In this document: in pieces, positions 1-8,215 of the stretch
How the letters are laid out: every line of letters begins with the position of its first letter
How positions within the stretch are numbered: the first letter of the stretch is position 1
DNA from: Opitutus terrae PB90-1
Lineage (GTDB): Bacteria; Verrucomicrobiota; Verrucomicrobiia; Opitutales; Opitutaceae
Length of the DNA: 64,000 bases
Assembly: GCF_000019965.1 (NCBI RefSeq)
Contig: NC_010571.1
Location: 5,837,001 to 5,901,000, forward strand
Direction of reading: 5' to 3'
Made by a program: the position numbers and the translations under genes
Notes under the pieces: generated by a model
The model's input: the letters and a program-made list of their open reading frames with translations, nothing else
Databases searched by the model: none
What the model was told of the DNA's origin: nothing

Positions 1-1
1 G

Positions 2-778
2 GCGGATCAACTCAACGCCCACGCCGCGCGCGCTCTCGCTCTCGTCGACGAAATTTCTGCCATCGGCGATTCCACGCTGCAGGTGACGCTCGACGACATC
101 CGCTCGATGGCGCACCTCGGTGGCTACTATGCGCACAAGATCCGCGCCGCGACCGAGCTCGCGTTATCGCGCGCCAAGCCCACGCCCGATCAGCACGCGA
201 CGATCGCGCGCGAGCTGAACCAAGCCGCGTTTCACTGGCGCAACTTCGCATCGCTCGCACTGGCGCACTACCGGAATCCGATTTGGATGAACCGCGTCGG
301 CACCGTCGACTGGCGCGCGCTCTATCGCAGCGTGCTCTACGATCTGACCATCACCGGTTCACCCGTCGCCGTGCCTTCGATGTCCGTAACGCCCGGCGGC
401 TCGATCCTCGAAGCCGAAGACGCCCGCGTCGATAGCGCTCCCGTGCGCCGCGCCGTCGCCGGATTCACCGGCGTCGGTTACCGTGACTTCGCCGGCTCGC
501 AAGGCCGCCGCTGGATCGAGTGGACCTACGACGCGCCGACCGCCGGCCACTACCTTCTGGAGTTTCGCTACGCCATGCGCCGCGATGAAATCGAACCTGC
601 AGCGCTGATTCTGAACGGCGCACCCGCCGGCGCGGTCGTGCTCTGGCCAACCGGCAGTCTCGAGTCGTGGGCGTGGGACCGCGTCATCGTGAACCTGCAC
701 GCCGGTCCGAACACGATCCGGCTAAATCCGCCGCTCGGTCCGAACATCGATCACCTCAATATTCTTTGCCTAAGGTAG
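2..778 (+). CDS. C-terminal part of a carbohydrate-active protein with CBM6/35-like tail (5' partial)
   Basis: The reading frame is open from the left edge, so the start lies outside the window. The GTG at 83 is inside the open frame and is probably not the true start. The visible part has a helical segment (MAHLGGYYAHKIRAA) followed from about residue 140 by a beta-rich region with EAEDA, WIEWTYDAP, HYLLEFRYA and LNPPLGPNIDHL. That pattern is typical of family 6/35 carbohydrate-binding modules. A role in binding or hydrolysing plant polysaccharide outside the cytoplasm is inferred from this module and from the esterase and ThuA genes downstream. The catalytic part is not visible, so no enzyme family is assigned. 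The TAG stop at 776-778 lies in the first bases of a dispersed GTAGGG-type hairpin element. Confidence 0.72.
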   Translation, partial: ADQLNAHAARALALVDEISAIGDSTLQVTLDDIRSMAHLGGYYAHKIRAATELALSRAKPTPDQHATIARELNQAAFHWRNFASLALAHYRNPIWMNRVGTVDWRALYRSVLYDLTITGSPVAVPSMSVTPGGSILEAEDARVDSAPVRRAVAGFTGVGYRDFAGSQGRRWIEWTYDAPTAGHYLLEFRYAMRRDEIEPAALILNGAPAGAVVLWPTGSLESWAWDRVIVNLHAGPNTIRLNPPLGPNIDHLNILCLR

Positions 779-855
779 GGCGCGTTGTCCCCAACGCGCC
801 GCGTGATGCCGCATTCCCCCCTCAACGGCGGGTTAGGGATAACCCGCCCTACCCG
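776..855. repeat. Composite intergenic double-hairpin repeat
   Basis: Two perfect hairpins stand in tandem. The first pairs GGCGCGTTG (779-787) with CAACGCGCC (792-800). The second pairs GGCGGGTTA (827-835) with TAACCCGCC (840-848). The same composite recurs at 52077-52155 and in part at 51959-51980. The element also carries the stop codon of the upstream gene. Neither hairpin has a T-tract, so a rho-independent terminator is unlikely. Confidence 0.7.
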
Positions 856-886
856 TCCGAGCTAAGCGCGTCCCCAACGCGCCGCG

Positions 887-1360
887 TCACTTCGCCGGCT
901 CCGGCGGATTCTTCGACGACTGCCACGCGAAGAATCGCCATTTCCCATTCTCCTCGCGCCAGACGCCGAGAAAATTCAGATCGAGCGTCATCGGTCCACC
1001 GGCCGTGCGCAGCCCGACCACCACGCGTCCCGGCATCAACACCACGCCTGGGCCGGCAGGCACGAACTCGCGTTCGCGATAGTCGAAGCTCTCGTAGTCC
1101 GATCGCCCCGAAACGATCGATTCGATGAGCGTCGCCTTCGTGTCGATCTTTCCGTTCGAGTGCGCATAGCGGAGGCTGTCCGACAGGATTGCGTCGAGCT
1201 GCGCTCGGTCGCCGGCAACGAACGCCGCCTGCCGCTCCGCGTCCGCTGCCGTGACCGCCGCGATCACCGGGTCCGGCGTCGTGGCGGCGAAGGTGCGCCC
1301 GGCGGAAACCAGCGCGAGCCCGGCAGCGAGGAACGAAAGCAAACGCAGCGTGGTTTTCAT
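887..1360 (-). CDS. Secreted SnoaL/NTF2-like (DUF4440-type) protein
   Basis: This is a 157-residue protein with an N-terminal signal peptide (roughly 1-25, ending near TFAAT). One NTF2-like domain follows: AADAERQAAFVAGDRAQL, then LRYAHSNGKIDTKATLI, and it ends with GVWREENGKWRFFAWQSS. The length and the closing W-x-F strand match the DUF4440/SnoaL fold. Members of this fold serve as small hydrolases or isomerases or as ligand-binding domains, so no specific reaction can be given. It lies convergent to the upstream carbohydrate gene and divergent from the esterase at 1518. Its 3' end overlaps a partial copy of the GCGCGTTG-type repeat (about 864-888). Confidence 0.8.
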   Translation of the reverse strand: MKTTLRLLSFLAAGLALVSAGRTFAATTPDPVIAAVTAADAERQAAFVAGDRAQLDAILSDSLRYAHSNGKIDTKATLIESIVSGRSDYESFDYREREFVPAGPGVVLMPGRVVVGLRTAGGPMTLDLNFLGVWREENGKWRFFAWQSSKNPPEPAK

Positions 1361-1517
1361 CGGAGTGAATGCCGGGCGAGAATCGGGGCGACCGCCGACG
1401 GCACGTTTTCAGCAAAGCTTCGCGACGCCGCACCCGCAAGCCGAAGGACGGTTAAGACGCAATGCTCGCGCCACGCCGTGGACCCGTTCACGCTCGGGCG
1501 CGTCAGTCTCTGTGCGC

Positions 1518-2423
1518 ATGAACCCCCGCACCCTGCTCCCATTCGCCGGCTTCGCCTGGCTCGTCAGCGCCGCGCTGGCCGCTGAGCCCATCACGATTCC
1601 GCTGTGGCCGGACCAGCCTCCCGGCGAGACCGCGCCGCTTCCACCGGAAGTCGATGTGACCACTCCCGCCGACCGCAAACCCGCCGGCCGGCCCGTGATC
1701 AGGATCAGCAACGTGTCCACGCCGACGCTCACCGTTTACAAACCGGATCCGGCAAAGGACACCGGCGCGGCCGTGCTCGTGTGTCCCGGCGGCGGGTACG
1801 TGCGGCTCGCGATGGACATCGAGGGCACGGAGGTCTGCGACTGGTTGAACTCGATCGGCGTGACCGGCGTCCTCTTGAAATATCGCGTGCCCCGCCGCGA
1901 AGGCATGCCGCAACACCTTCCGCCCGGGCAGGACGCGCAGCGCGCGATGGGAGTGCTGCGTCAACGCGCCGCCGAATTCGGAATCGATCCGCATCGCATC
2001 GGCATCATCGGGTTCTCCGCGGGCGCACACGTCGCGGCCGTGTTGAGCGCGCATCAGGACGCGCGATTGTATCCCGCCATCGACGCCGCTGACGCGCTGA
2101 GCTGCCGGCCCGATTTCGCGCTGCTGATTTATCCGGGCTATTTCACCGCCCGCGACCATCAGGTCGGCATCGCGCCCGAGGTGGCCGTCACCGCCGGGAA
2201 AACGCCGCCGACCTTCCTGGCGATGGCCGAAGACGATCCGGTGCACGTAGAGAACGCTCTCTTCTACTATCTCGCCCTGAAGCAGGCGAACGTTTCCGCC
2301 GAGATGCACCTCTATCCAACCGGAGGCCACGGTTTCGGGCTCCGTCGCACCGATCAACTCATCACCTCCTGGCCCGATCGCGCGGCCGATTGGCTGCGCG
2401 CCTCCGGCTGGCTGAACCCCTAG
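1518..2423 (+). CDS. Secreted alpha/beta-hydrolase, acetylxylan-esterase-like
   Basis: The product is 301 residues with a signal peptide of about 22. The start ATG 1518 was chosen because it opens this signal. The oxyanion region is GGGY (91-94). The nucleophile is Ser167 in GFSAG. The acid is probably Asp240 in AEDDPVH, and the catalytic His is His271 in GGHGFGL. The order fits the BD-FAE/acetyl-esterase group of alpha/beta-hydrolases, many of which de-acetylate xylan or other plant polysaccharides. That substrate is inferred from the family and from the carbohydrate-related neighbours. It is followed after 12 bp by the ThuA gene on the same strand, so the two are probably co-transcribed. 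Confidence 0.85.
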   Translation: MNPRTLLPFAGFAWLVSAALAAEPITIPLWPDQPPGETAPLPPEVDVTTPADRKPAGRPVIRISNVSTPTLTVYKPDPAKDTGAAVLVCPGGGYVRLAMDIEGTEVCDWLNSIGVTGVLLKYRVPRREGMPQHLPPGQDAQRAMGVLRQRAAEFGIDPHRIGIIGFSAGAHVAAVLSAHQDARLYPAIDAADALSCRPDFALLIYPGYFTARDHQVGIAPEVAVTAGKTPPTFLAMAEDDPVHVENALFYYLALKQANVSAEMHLYPTGGHGFGLRRTDQLITSWPDRAADWLRASGWLNP

Positions 2424-2435
2424 TCCACGCTGCCC

Positions 2436-3308
2436 ATGAAAACCCTCTGCGCCTTTCTGCTTCTCTCGATCGCCGCCGTCAGCGCCTCCGCAGCGCCGAT
2501 CAAGGCGCTCATCATCGACGGCCAGAACAACCACGAGTGGCAGGTCACCACGCCACACCTGAAATCGATCCTCGAGCAAACCGGGCTCTTCCACGTCGAC
2601 GTTGCGACGACGCCGCCGAAGGGCGGTGATCTCAGCGGATTTCGGCCGACGTTTTCCGACTACGGTCTCGTGATTTCAAACTACATGGGTGACGCGTGGC
2701 CCGCGGCCACGCAGGCGGCTTTCGTCGACTATGTGCGCGGCGGCGGCGGATTTGTTGTCGTCCACTCGGCCGACAATGCGTTTCCCGCATGGAAGGACTA
2801 CAATGCGATCTGCGGGCTCGGTGGCTGGGAAGGCCGCAATGAGCAATGGGGCCCGTATGTGTATTGGGACGGCACCAAGATCGTCCGCGATCCGTCTCCG
2901 GGCCCCGGCGGTAGTCACGGCAACGTCCACGCGTTTCAGGTCGTGATCCGCGAGCCGGATCATCCGATCACGCACGGGCTGCCAACGACGTGGATGCACG
3001 CCGCCGACGAACTCTACAACCGGCTGCGTGGCCCGGCCGAAAATCTGACCGTGCTGGCCACCGCTTACGACGATCCCGCCAACCGCGGTTCCGGCCGGCA
3101 TGAGCCGATCCTCTTCACCGTCACCTACGGCCAAGGCCGGATTTTTCACACCCCACTGGGTCACGTCCGCAAGGGTGACCTGACGGCGATGCGCTGCGTC
3201 GGGTTCATCGTCACGCTGCAACGCGGTGCCGAGTGGGCTGCGACCGGCCGGGTGACCCAAGCCCTCCCCGCGGACTTCCCGCAAGCCGAGACAGTTTCGC
3301 TCCGCTAA
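2436..3308 (+). CDS. ThuA-like domain protein, secreted
   Basis: A 290-residue protein with a signal peptide (about 1-19, ending ASAAPIK) and a ThuA-type class I glutamine-amidotransferase-like fold. Visible hallmarks are KALIIDGQNNHEWQ at the start, SDYGLVISNYMGDAW, YVRGGGGFVVVHSADNAF, and the C-terminal TVTYGQGRIFHTPLGH. ThuA proteins occur with sugar-utilisation operons and periplasmic sugar dehydrogenases, and their biochemical role is unsettled. Here the gene sits 12 bp after an esterase gene and 55 bp before a beta-propeller gene, all secreted, which suggests one polysaccharide- or sugar-processing transcription unit. Confidence 0.88.
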   Translation: MKTLCAFLLLSIAAVSASAAPIKALIIDGQNNHEWQVTTPHLKSILEQTGLFHVDVATTPPKGGDLSGFRPTFSDYGLVISNYMGDAWPAATQAAFVDYVRGGGGFVVVHSADNAFPAWKDYNAICGLGGWEGRNEQWGPYVYWDGTKIVRDPSPGPGGSHGNVHAFQVVIREPDHPITHGLPTTWMHAADELYNRLRGPAENLTVLATAYDDPANRGSGRHEPILFTVTYGQGRIFHTPLGHVRKGDLTAMRCVGFIVTLQRGAEWAATGRVTQALPADFPQAETVSLR

Positions 3309-3363
3309 GACCCGCCCCGTTCCGCACGCAACTTCTCTCCTCCGAGGACGTCTGTTCTCCGCG

Positions 3364-4404
3364 ATGCACCCCTTCCCCACCCGCCTCGCCGCTGGCGTGC
3401 TTCTCCTGACCGCGCCGCTGTTCGCCCGCGCTGAGCCTCAGCCCGGCCAGAGTCCCGCCGATCATCTGCCGCCGCACATCCGCCATCTGACGCAGTTCGG
3501 CGAACGCGCCGACTGGTCGCACGACAGCAAAAAGATTTTGTTCCTCAGCAAAACCTTCGGCGACGCGATGGAACTGGACCTCGCGACCGGCGCGATCCGC
3601 AATCTCACGCAGCACTATCCGCATTACGGCTACACCCGCGCGCTCTATCTCGCTAACGGCGACATCCTGCTCGCCGGTCCGCTCGCCTACGACCTGAAGG
3701 ACGTCAATCACGCGCGTCGCAACTGCTACCTCTTCGTGCTGGACAAGAGCGGCCGCAAGCCGCCGGTGCCGCTCGGCATCCGCTGCAACGAAGGTCCGGC
3801 GGTTTCGCGCCAGCGGCTGCATTTCGCCTGGCCGGAGTGGATCGATCCGAAGCCCGGCGAGGGCAACCTGTCGACGTCCACGATGGTGGAGGCCGATCTC
3901 GTCTACACCGACGGCGTGCCCGCGATCGCCAACAAGCGGCTGATCCTCGACGGCAAGGACCTGCCGTTCCGCGCGACCATGGAGACCCAGAACTACCGTC
4001 CGCCCGAGGAAAAGGAGCTGATCTTCAGCACCTACACCGACGGAGGACAGAAATGCGACGTCTACGGCATCGAGCTCGCAACGCGGAAACTCACCGCTTA
4101 CACGAACTCGCCTGACATCTACGACGAACCCGAGGGCATTTTCCCGGACGGCCGCCACACGCTCGTGGAGTGCGACTCGCAGAACAAGCGCGGACCGGGC
4201 AGCATCGACCTCTGGAAACTGGCGCTCGACGGCACCGGCACCTACACGCGGTTGACACATTTCAGCGACTACGCCGGCTACAAAGCCTCGAACGGCGTGG
4301 TGAGCGACGACGGCCGCCACGTGGCCTTCCAGATGGGCAAAGCCGGCGAAGCCGCCGGCATCGGCCACGGCATCTTCGTCCTCGATCTCACCGTCGCCGA
4401 GTAG
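3364..4404 (+). CDS. Secreted TolB-like beta-propeller protein
   Basis: 346 residues with a signal peptide of about 23. The rest is built of repeated PD40/TolB-type blades: RADWSHDSKKILFLSK, AMELDLATGAIRNLTQ, VYGIELATRKLTAYTN, DEPEGIFPDGRHTLVE and VVSDDGRHVAFQMGK. Such propellers bind ligands or proteins in the periplasm; some relatives are oligogalacturonate-lyase-like. I see no complete catalytic signature and leave the function open. It is third in a same-strand run of secreted proteins. The TAG stop at 4402-4404 is the first triplet of a GTAGGGCGC-type intergenic repeat. Confidence 0.78.
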   Translation: MHPFPTRLAAGVLLLTAPLFARAEPQPGQSPADHLPPHIRHLTQFGERADWSHDSKKILFLSKTFGDAMELDLATGAIRNLTQHYPHYGYTRALYLANGDILLAGPLAYDLKDVNHARRNCYLFVLDKSGRKPPVPLGIRCNEGPAVSRQRLHFAWPEWIDPKPGEGNLSTSTMVEADLVYTDGVPAIANKRLILDGKDLPFRATMETQNYRPPEEKELIFSTYTDGGQKCDVYGIELATRKLTAYTNSPDIYDEPEGIFPDGRHTLVECDSQNKRGPGSIDLWKLALDGTGTYTRLTHFSDYAGYKASNGVVSDDGRHVAFQMGKAGEAAGIGHGIFVLDLTVAE

Positions 4405-4429
4405 GGCGCTCCACGTCTCGTGCGCTCCG

Positions 4430-4458
4430 CACACTGTAACCTATTGGGTTACATTGTG
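4430..4458. repeat. GTAACC-N5-GGTTAC palindromic repeat, copy 1
   Basis: An inverted repeat with GTAACC at 4436-4441 and GGTTAC at 4447-4452. Imperfect outer arms extend the stem to about 4430-4458. Related copies lie at 41102-41133 and, as a pair, at 42481-42560. It sits in the 260-bp gap before the Dabb gene. Nothing else was recognised in that gap (4405-4664). Confidence 0.75.
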
Positions 4459-4664
4459 GGCTCGGGGAGGGCGATTTGAACGGTGTCATACGCAGCCTTG
4501 CGGCTTTTCGTGCATCCAAACCGCTGGCAATCCGTCGACTCTGCACTGGCAGGTGGTCTACTCGATCCGCTCGCCACAGACACACCCCGGCAGCGCCCTA
4601 CGGCGCGCGCCGGCCAACCTCCCGGCTTCACGCCGAGACAACCCCAACCAGAAAAACCAACCCA

Positions 4665-5057
4665 ATGATGAAAAAGCTGATGATGATCGCCATCGCCACC
4701 GGCGCCCTGATGCTCGGTGCGACCACCTTCGCGGCGGAGACCGCGCCGAAATCCGTGATCCACGTCGTGACGGTCGCCTGGAAGGAAGGCACCACGCCGG
4801 AGCAGATCAAAGCCGCACTGGACGGCGCGAAGGCGCTGCCGGCCCAGTTCAAGGGCATCACCCGCGTCTGGACCAAGCCGTTGAAGATCCAGAATGCGCC
4901 GGGCGCCGAAGTGAAAAAGGATCAGGTGATCGTGATGGAGTTCGCCAGCGAGCAGGCGCTGAAAGACTACGATGGCAGCGACGCGCAGAAGGCGTGGTAC
5001 AAGGCCTACACGCCGATTCGCCGGCAGAGCACGACGTTCGACATCACCAACGAATAA
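4665..5057 (+). CDS. Secreted Dabb-family (stress-responsive alpha/beta-barrel) protein
   Basis: 130 residues. The start was set at the first of two adjacent ATGs (4665, 4668), which opens a signal peptide MMKKLMMIAIATG...TTFAAE. The remainder is a single Dabb domain: SVIHVVTVAWKEGTTPEQI, then LPAQFKGITRVW, then VIVMEFASEQALKDYDGSD and AWYKAYTPIRR. Dabb proteins form dimeric ferredoxin-like barrels; most have no known reaction. A rho-independent terminator follows about 30 bp after the stop, so the gene is probably monocistronic. Confidence 0.85.
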   Translation: MMKKLMMIAIATGALMLGATTFAAETAPKSVIHVVTVAWKEGTTPEQIKAALDGAKALPAQFKGITRVWTKPLKIQNAPGAEVKKDQVIVMEFASEQALKDYDGSDAQKAWYKAYTPIRRQSTTFDITNE

Positions 5058-5085
5058 CCGTCGTCTCAGCGCGCTTCCCTCTTCC

Positions 5086-5111
5086 AGGGCCGTCCTCGGG
5101 CGGCCCTTTTT
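5086..5111 (+). terminator. Rho-independent terminator of the Dabb gene
   Basis: The stem AGGGCCG (5086-5092) pairs with CGGCCCT (5101-5107). The pairing T of the stem and the four Ts after it make a run of five (5107-5111). It begins 29 bp after the stop of the upstream gene. Confidence 0.75.
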
Positions 5112-5169
5112 CGTGGCGCGAAAGTTCGCGTCCAGCCGCCAGCCACCGGCCGGCGGCTACGATCACCAT

Positions 5170-5240
5170 CGTTCTCTTTCTCGTTCTCGTTCTCTTTCTC
5201 TCGCCTTTCGGAGAGAATGAGGACGATCCGGAGAACGAGG
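5170..5240. repeat. Pyrimidine-rich GTTCTC repeats with inverted partner
   Basis: Several GTTCTC/TTTCTC units between 5171 and 5200 are followed by GAGAGAATGAGG and GAGAACGAGG (5211-5240). The run can therefore fold back on itself. No gene or promoter is evident here. It occupies the otherwise empty gap 5112-5350. Confidence 0.5.
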
Positions 5241-5350
5241 CGCTCGGTCGTTTGCCAAACGATCAATCCCCTGGCGCGGGCCCGCAGCTCAGGCTCGCCT
5301 TCGTTGACAGCTTCGCCGTAACTTTCGGCCGCTCTGCGAGTCTTCGCCTC

Positions 5351-5650
5351 ATGCGCGTCCTCAAGCTGATTGTTGCCGGTTTGTTTGCTGCGGTGGCGGT
5401 CGCCGTCGCCGTGTTCGCCGGCGCCATCGCCGCGGCGGTGGTCGCCGCGATCGGGCTCGCGGTTTATCTCAGCCGGCGGCTGCTCGGCCGGCCTCCGGCC
5501 ACCCGCGTCGTGAATGCGCCGCGCCCGCGACCGGCCAGCAACGGCGATGCGATCGAGATCACCGCCACCGAAGTGGCGACCGGCCCGGCCTCGGACGGTT
5601 CGTCCGGCACGCGCGCGCTGCCGCCCGACGCGGGCGCGCAACACCACTGA
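5351..5650 (+). CDS. Small predicted membrane protein
   Basis: 99 residues starting at ATG 5351. A long hydrophobic Ala/Val-rich segment (about residues 5-38: VLKLIVAGLFAAVAVAVAV onward) is followed by a basic patch (YLSRRLLGR) and a hydrophilic tail rich in Ala, Thr and Pro. One or two inner-membrane helices with a cytoplasmic tail are likely. I recognise no family. The tail-to-tail neighbour on the other strand is another small membrane protein. Composition-driven ORFs are common at this GC content, so this call is only moderately secure. Confidence 0.5.
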   Translation: MRVLKLIVAGLFAAVAVAVAVFAGAIAAAVVAAIGLAVYLSRRLLGRPPATRVVNAPRPRPASNGDAIEITATEVATGPASDGSSGTRALPPDAGAQHH

Positions 5651-5672
5651 GTCGTCCGGCGGGCGGCAATTC

Positions 5673-5897
5673 CTACGCCGCCGGAGGCACCGCTGATTTC
5701 GGCGGCTCCATCCCGAGTCGCCATAACCAGAGGCTGAGTCCGGCCAGCACCAGAGCGGCCACGCCGCTGAACCACAGCGGCACCGGATGACTGCCTACCT
5801 GGATTCCGAGCTGCATGATCAGCCGGATGAGTTGTCCAACGCACATCAGCCCGAATAGGGCGCTCGCCACGCGAAGCCCGAGAACACGTGAGTTCAT
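5673..5897 (-). CDS. Small membrane protein with clear ribosome-binding site
   Basis: 74 residues. The ATG at 5897 was chosen over an upstream in-frame start because AAAGGAGA lies directly before it, one of the best Shine-Dalgarno sequences in the window. Two hydrophobic helices are visible: LRVASALFGLMCVGQLI and LWFSGVAALVLAGLSLWLW. A short tail follows. No family was recognised. It lies between a convergent small gene and the glycoamylase-like gene. Confidence 0.62.
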   Translation of the reverse strand: MNSRVLGLRVASALFGLMCVGQLIRLIMQLGIQVGSHPVPLWFSGVAALVLAGLSLWLWRLGMEPPKSAVPPAA

Positions 5898-5993
5898 GAC
5901 TATCTCCTTTGTTGCGGTTGCGGCGCACCACGCGAGGCGCAGGCGCGCCACGCCCTGATACCCGGCTCGCGGGCGCGGATCAAGTTCGCAGGG

Positions 5994-7364
5994 TCACTCA
6001 GTTTGCGCCACCCGGTCCGCGGCCCACTGCGGCTCCGCCGTCTTGAAACCCGCCAGCCGCAACCCCCGCCGAACCTCATCGGCTTCCATGAAAATTTTCC
6101 AGATGAGCCCCGAGCGGAGGTTCTCGGCCATCAACAGCGTGATGCCGACATCGATGCCGATGACATCGCCGGACGTCCAGCCGGTGTGCGGATTGAACGC
6201 GTCCACGAATCCGTAGCGGCGCCACACCTTCTCGCCGCCGACTTCGCGCATTCGGCGTAGCGCCGTGAGGCACTCACGCGGCGCAAAGGGCAGCGAACCC
6301 GCCGGCGCGCAGGGGACCACCGTTCCGTCCACTGCTTCCGGTGCGAAACTCCCCGGCCCGCCCCACGCCACGTAGCCCGCAGCGCTGTCCGACGCGGTCA
6401 GTCCCCACAGGCCCAGCGACCACGCCGGAAACCGCTCCGCCTGCTGCGCGAACCAGTCGCGCTGCGCCAGCGTGGCCTCGACCGAGTTCTGCCAGTAGTC
6501 GAGCAGCCCATCGTGCCGGTCGCGAAAATCGAACCACGCGTGCGCGTATTGATGCGTGAAAAGCGGCCCGCCGTCCACGAACGTCCGGCCGGCATACGTC
6601 GTGATCGGTTCGCGTTTCCACGCCCGCCAGCTGCTCGCCGGCAGCGCGTTCACCGGCGCGCCGATGCCGAGCAGGTAAAGGCCCATCAACTCCGAATAGC
6701 GATCCCAGCGCCAGGGGATGAAGCCGCTCTCCGGCTTCCAACCGTGCGACAGCGTGTCGCCGCCATTGAGCGCCCAGTGCCAGTCGATCCGCGCATACAG
6801 CGCGTCGACGAGCATCTGCACGGCCGCATCGCTGAAGTATTCCCGCGCGGTCAAAGCGCCCGACAGAAAAAGCGCCGTGTCGATCGTCGACGCCTCGCTG
6901 TGCCACATGCGTCCGCCCGAACTCGCGTGGATGAAATGGTAGATCCAGCCGCGCTCGTGCTCCACGTTCTCTAGCACGAATTTCAACGTCGTCCGCGCGC
7001 GCGTCACCGCTTCTCCCGGCGGCAGCCAGCCGCGCGCGTCCGCGATGCACCAGGCCGACAGCGCGAAACCCGTCGCCGCGATGCTGGCCGGATACTCCGA
7101 CATGCTCTCGCCGTTCGCCGGCGCGCGATCGAAGGTCAACCCGGTGACCGGATCGCTCTGCTCGATGAAAAACTGGACCGCCCGCCGCTCGAGGTCCTCG
7201 AGCAAGGCGGTGTCGGCATCGATCGGGGCGCGGTCCTTGGTGAAATCGTTGGGCGAAGCCGCCATCGTCGCCAACAGACACGCCGCCAGCACCAGCGCAA
7301 CTCTTCCTCTCGCTCGCCCGGTGTGGGGGTTTCGCACGAGAGTTGGCTTGGTCGTCAACCGCAT
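5994..7364 (-). CDS. Secreted glycoamylase-like glycoside hydrolase (GH144-type)
   Basis: 456 residues from ATG 7364, which opens a signal/anchor segment (GRVALVLAACLLATMA). The mature part follows the PF10091 glycoamylase-like pattern: LEDLERRAVQFFIEQSDPVTGLTFDRA, then SIAATGFALSAWCIADARGW, HASSGGRMWHSEASTIDTAL, SHGWKPESGFIPWRWDRYSE, WFDFRDRHDGLLDYWQNSV and GWTSGDVIGIDVGITLLMAEN. Characterised relatives (GH144) are endo-beta-1,2-glucanases. That activity is an extrapolation from the family, and the acidic catalytic residues cannot be assigned by eye. Other in-frame starts up to 7568 give N-termini with no signal peptide. Confidence 0.82.
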   Translation of the reverse strand: MRLTTKPTLVRNPHTGRARGRVALVLAACLLATMAASPNDFTKDRAPIDADTALLEDLERRAVQFFIEQSDPVTGLTFDRAPANGESMSEYPASIAATGFALSAWCIADARGWLPPGEAVTRARTTLKFVLENVEHERGWIYHFIHASSGGRMWHSEASTIDTALFLSGALTAREYFSDAAVQMLVDALYARIDWHWALNGGDTLSHGWKPESGFIPWRWDRYSELMGLYLLGIGAPVNALPASSWRAWKREPITTYAGRTFVDGGPLFTHQYAHAWFDFRDRHDGLLDYWQNSVEATLAQRDWFAQQAERFPAWSLGLWGLTASDSAAGYVAWGGPGSFAPEAVDGTVVPCAPAGSLPFAPRECLTALRRMREVGGEKVWRRYGFVDAFNPHTGWTSGDVIGIDVGITLLMAENLRSGLIWKIFMEADEVRRGLRLAGFKTAEPQWAADRVAQTE

Positions 7365-7576
7365 GATGAAGCTCTGCGCTTCAGATCGGCACACGGTCGC
7401 GGCCGCTGCATCGCAACTTTCCGCCGCTCGCGAATTTTCGGGAGTTTTGACGTGAATTTCGCAGAGGTACGGCAGGACGAAACGCCGCGCGTCAGGTGAA
7501 TGCCCGAACGGTCTCGCCGAAGGCCGCCGTGGGCTCCGCGCTCGCCAGCGGCGCGAACCACCACACACTGGCCGTG

Positions 7577-8047
7577 ATGACTCCCGAGACTTACATGCGC
7601 GAAGCGATCCAGCTGGCCGACGACGGCATGCGGGCCGACCGCGGCGGCCCCTTTGGCTGCGTCATCGTGCGCCGCGGTGAGATCGTGGCGCGAGGTCAGA
7701 ATCGCGTCACCTCGACCAACGATCCCACCGCGCACGCGGAAGTCACCGCGATCCGCGAGGCGGCGCAGCGGCTCGGCACGTTTCAGCTCGGCGATTGCGA
7801 GCTCTACACCAGTTGCGAGCCGTGTCCGATGTGTTTGTCCGCGATCTATTGGGCCCGCATTCCGACGGTCTATTACGCCAACACGCGAAAGGACGCGGCG
7901 GCGATCGGGTTCGACGACGATTTTATCTACCAGCAGATCCCGCTGCCGCCGGAGCAGCGCACGGTGAAGATGCTCCCGCTGCTGCACGACGCGGCCCAGA
8001 GCACGTTTCAGGCGTGGGCCGTTAAACCGGACAAGGTGCGGTATTAA
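7577..8047 (+). CDS. Nucleoside/guanine deaminase-like zinc enzyme
   Basis: 156 residues from ATG 7577, the same length as Bacillus subtilis guanine deaminase GuaD. Zinc ligands and catalytic acid are in place: His53 and Glu55 in HAEVTAIREA, Cys83 and Cys86 in EPCPMC. GuaD-like features include GGPFGCVIVRRGEIVARGQN, IYWARIPTVYYANTR, FDDDFIYQQI and a C-terminus ending KPDKVRY. The likely reaction is hydrolytic deamination of guanine to xanthine in the cytosol. It is distinct from the tRNA deaminase TadA at 50697. An upstream extension to 7496 is possible but lacks family support. Confidence 0.85.
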   Translation: MTPETYMREAIQLADDGMRADRGGPFGCVIVRRGEIVARGQNRVTSTNDPTAHAEVTAIREAAQRLGTFQLGDCELYTSCEPCPMCLSAIYWARIPTVYYANTRKDAAAIGFDDDFIYQQIPLPPEQRTVKMLPLLHDAAQSTFQAWAVKPDKVRY

Positions 8048-8102
8048 CCGACTCGTAGCGGGGCCAGCTTGCCCGTATGGCAGGTGTCCAGCCCGCGACG
8101 TC

Positions 8103-8145
8103 GGCGCGAACCGCCGCCCACGGGCGGGACGCCCGGGCCACATCC
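8103..8145. repeat. GGGCGGGACGCCC-type dispersed repeat
   Basis: The core CCCACGGGCGGGACGCCCG (about 8117-8135) is a GC-rich palindromic element. Related copies occur at 57299-57322 and 57371-57394, and in the 3' end of the gene at 8882. It lies in the gap before clpP and encodes nothing recognisable. It has no T-tract. Confidence 0.6.
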
Positions 8146-8215
8146 CAGCCGTCCGAGCCCAAACTCCTGCTGAGCACTTGCCAATCCGCGAGGGCCACCC
8201 AACGTTGGCGGCCCT